Below, in pieces: positions 59,301 to 64,000 of a DNA stretch of 64,000 bases. The position numbers and the translations under genes are program-made. The notes under the pieces were generated by a model. The model did not search any database and was not told the origin of the DNA. It saw only the letters and a program-made list of their open reading frames with translations. This stretch comes from Actinostola sp. cb2023 (Eukaryota > Cnidaria > Anthozoa > Actiniaria > Actinostolidae): assembly GCA_033675265.1 (NCBI GenBank), contig JAUJYZ010001112.1:1-64000 (forward strand). Direction: 5' to 3'. Position 1 is the stretch's first letter; each line of letters opens with the position of its first letter.

Positions 59301-60480
59301 CCAAACTCTGGTTATCATACATCATTTTGGTGCAAAATGCAAATGCAAAAGTGGCTGCAAGTGGGAGGCTCTCTGGAATAGACACAACAAGGACGACCAT
59401 GCCCATGATGAAAGCCCTGACATACTCGTTGATATGCCGTGGATGAAATTCAAGGCCTTGCTGAGAGTATGCATGGACACTGAATCTGATCATGATGACG
59501 AGCATGGTTACTAGAGCGATGGCTACTCCTACGTAGCCAAGGCCGATGGCAACTTTGTTAATCTTTCCTTGCAGCGTACAATTATCCTCCTTGTGTTTTC
59601 TCAGTAGGGTAAGATTTTCTTTGCTTTGCTGCTCATTGTCTATATTTATTTCCAAGTTGCTGGGTCGTTTGACAACCTTAGCTTTTAATGTGGCCTGATG
59701 TATCTTGGTTGACTCACCGACAGCAAGGACGATAAATCTTGCATTCCCACGGGTGACGTGGGTTCCTGAATATATCAGTGGGTCACCATTCACATCTTTA
59801 CCAACAAGACCACTGCTTGCCAATGCTAATTCATTAACTTCTAGATCAGTACTTTGGACAATGATGCCATCAGCAGGAACAACAGAGCCACTCTCAACGA
59901 TACAAAGCTCACCAACTGTTAAGTTCTCACGCAGTATCTCCTTGATGTCACCATCCCGTACAACAATGACTTTCTGCTCCAAGTGCACTCGCTTTTCTTG
60001 GTAGCGGAAGTCTGAATCCTTTAAGTAATCACTTAGTGCAGATACGAATACCATTACTATGACCATCACAAGGATGCCAATACCTTCATACCATGCAACC
60101 ACAATCTTATCAGTTCCATCACACCTCTCAGGAAAGACAATGCCCAGGATGAGTGACAATAGAGCCCCTATTGCAAGAACCATCAGCACCCAATCCCGCA
60201 TTGCATTCAAAAGAAGGCCGAAGAAACTTTTAGGAGGACTCAGAGGGACTGAGTTAACTCCAAAGACACCACAACGGTGAGTTAGAGCCTCTTCAAAACC
60301 CATCACCCCTTGCTTTTGTGAAGTGTGCAACTTTCTGATGATGGTGTTGAGACCACTGTCAAAGTTGTCTTCAAGGAATCGTAGCACTTCTTTTCCTGGT
60401 TGCTCCATGACTTCCACCAGTCTCTCTCTCGTCAAGTCTGCAAAGTTAGGGATTGCTCTATGGTCTGTATGGTCTGCCAT
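47164..60480 (-). CDS. ATP2B: PMCA/ATP2B-like P-type ATPase with degenerate catalytic motifs (9 exons, 1084 aa): probable pseudoenzyme
   Basis: Nine exons join with consistent phases and GT/AG sites. The order is that of PMCA: TM1-2, actuator, TM3-4, P, N, P, TM5-10, short tail. Family-specific stretches are clear: [53 protein letters not shown]. Function-deciding residues are changed: the phosphorylated Asp of DKTGT is Asn412 (NKTGV), TGES is SSGL (222-225), TGDGTND is TGSGIHD (733-739). Kept: KGA(A)E (540-544), GDHVNTA, DPVR, Glu370 of PESLP, Asn829 and Asp833. In true PMCAs this cycle expels Ca2+ across the plasma membrane; without the aspartyl-phosphate site it should not pump. No stop or frameshift is present, so it is not an ordinary pseudogene. 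The tail lacks an evident Trp-anchored calmodulin-binding helix. Possible roles (Ca2+ sensor, scaffold, regulator of real pumps) are inference. Confidence 0.9.
47506..47655. mobile_element. MITE, 'tagagtgcaa' family, copy 2 (PMCA-like intron 8)
   Basis: Ends tagagtgcaaatatactaaa and its complement; interior tgtatttaaagttagtactg as in copy 1. Confidence 0.75.
47707..47846. mobile_element. 'ctaccctggt' MITE with 7-bp TSD, copy 1
   Basis: Ends ctaccctggtcccagagcca and its complement. CCAAATG on both sides (47700-47706, 47847-47853). Inserted in intron 8 of the PMCA-like gene. Confidence 0.88.
47907..48131 (-). CDS. ATP2B: PMCA-like exon 8: residues 958-1032, TM10 and start of tail
   Basis: Acceptor CACTTCAG|ATT. 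TM10 is [20 protein letters not shown]. The tail [17 protein letters not shown] follows and the donor AAG|GTAATC was chosen because it keeps phase into exon 9. Confidence 0.8.
48187..48290. mobile_element. Fragment of the 'cttgtgatcaaaat' MITE family
   Basis: gtgacttgtgatcaaaatcc ... tttgatcagagatcgctcac, the core of the elements at 55173-55320 and 58368-58509; further cores near 19440-19530 and 29330-29405. Confidence 0.65.
48543..48965 (-). CDS. ATP2B: PMCA-like exon 7: residues 817-957, TM6-TM9
   Basis: Acceptor TTCACAG|AGG, donor CAG|GTACAG. Carries the TM6 Ca2+-site motif INLIMD (Asn829, Asp833), [16 protein letters not shown]7, TM8 ([11 protein letters not shown]) and TM9. Confidence 0.92.
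49440..49631 (-). CDS. ATP2B: PMCA-like exon 6: residues 753-816, TM5
   Basis: Acceptor TTGTTGTAG|GGT, donor [28 protein letters not shown], then KFLQFQ and TM5 ([19 protein letters not shown]). Confidence 0.9.
49890..52690. repeat. 51-bp / 45-bp minisatellite in PMCA-like intron 5
   Basis: About 46 units of agacacagcttaagttaaaa + gacctcaaacccctacgctt + ggctacatgta (51 bp), then from ~52220 about ten units of a 45-bp relative lacking the catgta piece. A unit with cttattgttaaaag recurs every ~250-310 bp, giving higher-order periods (50142, 50449, 50752, 51003, 51308). Both unit lengths divide by three, so several frames stay open. Confidence 0.97.
52753..52947 (-). CDS. ATP2B: PMCA-like exon 5: residues 688-752
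   Basis: Acceptor CTTCACCAG|ATC, donor ATG|GTAAGC. Encodes [20 protein letters not shown] and the altered P-domain motif [18 protein letters not shown]. The Mg2+-coordinating first Asp is Ser735 and the Asn is His738; Asp739 is kept. Confidence 0.9.
53341..54264. mobile_element. 924-bp inverted-terminal element in PMCA-like intron 4
   Basis: Ends acagggcttatggtaggatg and its exact complement, with ATGT flanking both sides. Subterminal repeats ccgcataat / cataattcc. Interior ORFs (62 and 86 codons) show no transposase motif. Confidence 0.85.
54753..54932 (-). CDS. ATP2B: PMCA-like exon 4: residues 628-687
   Basis: Acceptor TTCCTAG|GTG, donor CAG|GTAAAG. Encodes [26 protein letters not shown] (TGDNVNTARAIA in PMCAs; the Asp is kept). 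Confidence 0.9.
55173..55320. mobile_element. 148-bp MITE with splice-like ends, PMCA-like intron 3
   Basis: Ends tgcaattgaagggttccctg / cagggagcccttcaattgca. A GTAAGT at 55203 and a TTCTTGCAG at 55295-55303 frame a 101-base interior. The other strand has the same signals. Confidence 0.8.
55689..55777 (-). CDS. ATP2B: PMCA-like exon 3: residues 598-627
   Basis: 89-bp exon with acceptor ATATTAG|AT and donor GAG|GTACAT. Encodes [16 protein letters not shown], the DPxR hinge before the second half of the P domain. Confidence 0.9.
56245..56917. mobile_element. 673-bp inverted-terminal element, PMCA-like intron 2
   Basis: Ends taggggccgtcgacatattc / gaatatgtcgacggcccctta. Subterminal cgcttaacgtccactggacg mirrored at the right. 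Interior ORFs unrecognised. Confidence 0.85.
57626..57785. mobile_element. 'gagtgggaa' MITE, PMCA-like 3' of exon 2
   Basis: agtcgttttcatatgagtgg + gaaacctacggtacc, mirrored by ggtaccgtaatgttcccact. Related sequences lie in intron 2 of TNFR-B (~21685-21870) and TNFR-C (~34195-34400). Confidence 0.7.
57803..58190 (-). CDS. ATP2B: PMCA-like exon 2: N domain, residues 469-597
   Basis: Acceptor TTGTACAG|CC, donor GAAG|GTAATT. Contains [11 protein letters not shown] (GNKTECALL in PMCAs), ARKSMTTV and the ATP-site [11 protein letters not shown]. Confidence 0.9.
58368..58509. mobile_element. 142-bp MITE with splice-like ends, PMCA-like intron 1
   Basis: Same family as 55173-55320. GTAAGT at 58395 and TTCTTGCAG ending 58495 again frame exactly 101 bases. 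Confidence 0.8.
59077..60480 (-). CDS. ATP2B: PMCA-like exon 1 (coding): residues 1-468
   Basis: Start chosen at ATG 60480 (aaaATGg), just after a possible acceptor CTACAG|GC near 60502 that would splice a 5'-UTR exon; an in-frame ATG at 60516 is the alternative. Encodes TM1-TM4 and the actuator domain with SSGL in place of [13 protein letters not shown] (Ca2+ site) and CCNKTGVLT in place of CSDKTGTLT. The Asn codon is AAT at 59247-59245. Donor ATT|GTAAGT. A single 1.4-kb exon for this part is unusual for animal PMCA genes, which normally split it. Confidence 0.92.
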
Positions 60481-60516
60481 TTTCTTTAATACTTCCGTGC
60501 CTGTAGATTGTAGCAT

Positions 60517-61480
60517 AAGCTTAAGTTATAAGACTTATGTTTATTGAGGTCGCGCAAAATATTTACACTGAATCGCCATAACAAATTCCACGTACATAGC
60601 AAATTAGAAAGTTTCATTGAATACCTACCTACAAAATGAACTGTGTAACTGTAAGCTTCAACAACGATCGTTGTATCGAACAAAACTGATGAACAATGTG
60701 ATGGTGAACTCCCGAGCTAGGCGTTGCATGGCACTCGAGCTAATGCCAAATCAGCACAAGCTTTTAGTTCGCCAACCTAGGACGCAATAGCAAAGGGAGC
60801 TTGAGCATATCTTAATCAAACAGCAAGCAATAATGAAGTACAGAAAAACGTCCAATGTACATACAGGTGTAGTTAGAGACAAGCCACACTATCACAATGC
60901 AACTCAACTTCCAACGCAAAAAGGACAAACAACACAACGGCGAAAACGAAAGAAGACACAGCAAAATCACAATTGACAGAGTAGTCTTTGGAGCATTATA
61001 CTAGTGGTTGTCCTACCTTTGTTGTGCAAGAAATACAAGATAGAAGAACAGTGTTATTAGACTGAACAACGTGCTCACACCCGTACGTCCTCACACCCGC
61101 CAAATCAAGTTTTCCTTGAATTGCCGGCCGATAGAGCCTGGGAACTAGCGCTTGCGAGTTGTTCTAACATACTTTACTTCCGGTTATAAGGACACAACGG
61201 TCACCACCCGGTCACCAGAAATATTTATTAGCTTCTATAACAACATGTATCAGCATGGGTTTTAATTACGACGCATTGGCCCTGGTATTTCATATTCAGA
61301 TGAATTAAAAAGAAGACATCAAAGAGGCAAGACGAGAGTGCCGTACTGATCGCTTTACGTGGTCTCAGTTAAAAAACGTTTATCAAGTTAGCGTGATATA
61401 AACTGTGTATAACTAGTTTTACTGTTGACATAATAAATGTGGATGTTTCGAGAAAGACAAGAAATACTCTGAGTACCAGT
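60517..61480. promoter_or_regulatory. 5' flank of the PMCA-like gene
   Basis: Probable 5'-UTR and promoter area. A possible 5'-UTR donor (minus strand AAAG|GTAGGA) lies near 61017, matching the acceptor near 60502. No TATA box or other firm element could be identified. Confidence 0.35.
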
Positions 61481-61876
61481 CTCATTATATGACCCCAGCG
61501 CGTAAGCGCAATCACAAGAAAATGAAAAAAAAAATCCTTAATTACGCTTGTAAGTGATCTCTTGTCATTCTTGTACTTGCGCTTATGCTTGCATCAGGCC
61601 AGTTTTCACACAAAGCCTCTTGCGCTTATGTTTGCGTCGCTAGTGAAAAGGACTGTGTTTTTCTCAAAAACGCAATCCCTACGAAAGTTAAAACTGACGC
61701 AGTTCTCAGATGTGACCCCAAAGGATCATGGGATTTACTCCGTTCGATCGATTTTTTAAACTACTCGTTGCCATTTGGACATATTATTTCGTGAATGTGC
61801 ATGGAACTAGTATACCTGAAAGATGTTAGAAGCGTGAAACAGTACTAACTATAAATAATAGTACTAAGAGCCGTAC

Positions 61877-61996
61877 TAGAGTACAAACAATAAAAGCGTG
61901 AAATCCTTTGTTTTCTATTGTTTCATCACTCTATTTAGTACTATTTAGTATTATTTAGATTTAGTACTATTTCACGCTTTTAGTGTTTGTACTCTA
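61877..61996. mobile_element. MITE, 'tagagtgcaa' family, copy 3
   Basis: Ends tagagtacaaacaataaaag / cttttagtgtttgtactcta, with tatttagtactatttagtat inside. Confidence 0.75.
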
Positions 61997-62245
61997 ATAT
62001 ATCTCACCTTATCAGTCGACTACCAGTTCGTTCCGTGTATCTGTCGTTTTTTGAGCTGAGGCTGACTGGCAAGCTCGTGACCGACAAACTATTGGACCTT
62101 GTTCGATGAAAGCCAATGACACAATGAAACTACTAATTATTACCAAGCAAAGTTTTATTTTCAACTACTCTTATTTTGCAACAACGCTTAAATCCGTTGA
62201 AACATGTCATGGGATAAAGGAGGGAATTTTATGCTAATTTGGTAG

Positions 62246-62675
62246 CCATGGCCCCGCTTACGCACAACAAATCAAGCGGGGACGTCGTCCCAAGGTTATC
62301 ACACCTGCCGATATATTAAAATATCCACTGATCAAAGTCAAGGTACCATGTATACATCTAGTATCTACTGATGCGGTCCGAGGTCCGAAGAACGCAGTTG
62401 ACTTCACACCGTGTGTACTTCCGTTTAGTGAGCCCCCTGAGCCCAGAGACACGAGGAGATTGGCGTTACTCAACTCTCATCCCCGACTCTCATCCCCGAG
62501 ATCAGAAACGTTGGAACAAAGGTCAGTAAATTGGCCAGAAGTAACTTATTTAGCCACAGGCAGCCCAACCATTGCTATACAAATATATTTGTATAAGCGC
62601 GTCTTTTTTTATGGGTTTCCTGTGGAAGACCGCGCGCACACAAAAGTTGGGTTCCCTGTGCATAGAAATGTGTAA
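62246..62675 (+). other. Open frame of ~143 codons, possible exon
   Basis: After a possible acceptor TTTGGTAG the frame is open with no ATG at its head: QQIKRGRRRPKVITPADILK, PLIKVKVPCIHLVSTDAV, PFSEPPEPRDTRR, ending at TAA 62675. Composition looks protein-like at the beginning but weak at the end. The opposite strand is also open over 62258-62473. Not recognised; may be chance. Confidence 0.2.
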
Positions 62676-62969
62676 TGTTGGGCTCCCGCCGCCTGTGATT
62701 TAGCCCGTACATATGTTACGATAATTTGTAGGCGCGTGTTCAGTCTCTTCATCACCGACACTCACAACAATAAACTAGATTATCCATTTTAACCACCTTT
62801 ATTTTAACATAAGTTAAATCCCCAAATACCACTGAGGACTGACAATACCATAATTATATAATACTAGCTTACACGAATTGCAACAAAACCTACTGGAATA
62901 CAGATGTACACCTAACAAAGGTAAAGCCAATCTAATGATGGCGATTTTACTCGGGCTACTTGTGGCAAG

Positions 62970-63090
62970 CTACCCTGGTCCCAGAGGCACTGACCTACAC
63001 TCTCCCTTAACGAACTTTAAAAAAAGTCCGTTAAGTGAGGGAAAGTCCGTTAAGGGAGAGTGTAGGTCAGTGCCTCTGGGACCAGGGTAG
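62970..63090. mobile_element. 'ctaccctggt' MITE with 7-bp TSD, copy 2
   Basis: Ends ctaccctggtcccagaggca / complement. TGGCAAG on both sides (62963-62969, 63091-63097). Inner cgttaagggagagtgtaggt arms. Confidence 0.9.
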
Positions 63091-63097
63091 TGGCAAG

Positions 63098-64000
63098 CAG
63101 GCCGAGTTGAGTAGTTCATATAACTATATCATCCTAAACATACATAGCAATATCGTTGAGTAGGCACTGAATTCTCTATGAACGTAGATTATTATCATTT
63201 GAGGCTTTCTTTTATATCAATACAAATCTGTTTGGCAGTTCAGCGGCTCATCACGGGTTAAGTTGCGCGCGTACATGTACATGGTGGATATGATCAAGTC
63301 CATTTTTCACAAAAATAGTAGCAATTAATAAAATGATTAAGTGTATGTAATAGTTTATTGTCTGTTTTACTGGCCAATCGTTTTTTTTTTTCTGGTTCCG
63401 TTTCTTTCAAAGGGAAATAATAATAACTAAATTTGCATGCGCCATATCCAATGCTGTATAAAATGAGTCCCCACTTTCATGGATATAATCATGCCAAAAA
63501 CTGACCTACAAGGATGTAGCCAGCATATTGGTAGATCAGAGTCTACAATTCTTTTACCCTAACAGTAATTTTGATGCTCTCGAATATCAGATATATCGTT
63601 TTTAAAAATGTCCATGTTGCAGAGTGCTCTGCCGCTGACCGGGCCTACAAAAGTGAATATCCTGAAAACGTCCCTGATGGGGCCTTATTACTCAAGTGTA
63701 AAAGTCGATATATAAGTGGGAATGAAAAACAGATAGGAACGAAAGAATGAAGTAAAGAAAAGAGAAAAGAAAAAAACAAAGGAAAACTGAAGCAGAAAAA
63801 GAAATTGGGAAATGAAGAACAAAGAGAAGATCAAAAGAAAATGAAAAAATACAAGAATACAAAGAAAGAAACGAAAAAAAAGAGGAAAAACAGAAAAATA
63901 TTCGCTGCATGGAAGATGAAGTACGCGTGTTTCACTAAGTTCATCTAGATTGTATTTAACACTGTATTAATAAATAGCTTACACACGTTTTCCTTGTAAC
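63098..64000. other. Gene-free end of window with a purine-rich tract
   Basis: No exon seen. 63720-63900 is an A/G-rich low-complexity run (aaagaaaagagaaaag type). Confidence 0.6.

Noticed and set aside
47164..60480. PMCA-like locus as an ordinary decayed pseudogene
   Set aside because: All nine exons are open and phase-consistent with consensus splice sites, and membrane segments are intact; changes concentrate at catalytic residues.
63692..63910. Phe/Ser-rich 72-codon minus ORF
   Set aside because: Low-complexity purine tract read on the other strand.

Overview
The window is animal nuclear DNA. It is AT-rich, has spliced genes with GT/AG introns, and is dense in foldback DNA elements, minisatellites and one decayed non-LTR retrotransposon. 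Several tumour necrosis factor receptor (TNFR)-type death receptors beside a calcium-pump-like gene, in a MITE-rich AT-rich background, would fit an early-branching invertebrate such as an anthozoan cnidarian. The species cannot be fixed from sequence alone.

Layout. (1) 1-1.5 kb: last exons of an unidentified coiled-coil gene on the + strand. (2) 1.5-12 kb: mobile-element debris, a two-exon gene for a small two-TM-segment protein (6185-7720, minus), a 61-bp minisatellite and a LINE tail. (3) 12.2-45.0 kb: three tandem minus-strand TNFR-superfamily death-domain receptors, called A (12206-16864), B (20856-26220) and C (33343-45000). All three have the same three-exon plan: signal peptide (phase 0), then cysteine-rich ectodomain + stalk + TM (phase 1), then death domain. 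B and C lie in a segmental duplication (about 17.64-26.68 kb and 27.47-45.47 kb). Copy C is inflated by two minisatellites, a 3.8-kb inverted-repeat element and a 1-kb palindrome. (4) 45.5-47.1 kb: no gene seen. (5) 47164-60480, minus: a nine-exon gene for a 1084-residue plasma-membrane Ca2+-ATPase (PMCA/ATP2B) relative. (6) 60.5-64 kb: its 5' flank, more MITEs and one open frame of doubtful status.

Main result. The PMCA-like gene is intact: nine exons in consistent phase, all ten TM segments recognisable and no stop codons. Yet it has lost the residues that define P-type ATPase catalysis. The phosphorylated Asp of DKTGT is Asn (residue 412), TGES is SSGL, and TGDGTND is TGSGIHD. The membrane Ca2+-site residues (Glu370 in PESL; Asn829 and Asp833 in NLIMD) are kept. 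This looks like a pseudo-P-type-ATPase rather than a pump.

Second result. TNFR-B has a perfect five-pentamer heat-shock element and a full CRE palindrome upstream of its start. The paralogue C keeps only a one-base-damaged heat-shock element. A stress-induced death receptor with diverging regulation between duplicates is therefore a testable idea. All exon models were made by eye from ORFs, splice signals and phase; no transcript evidence was available.
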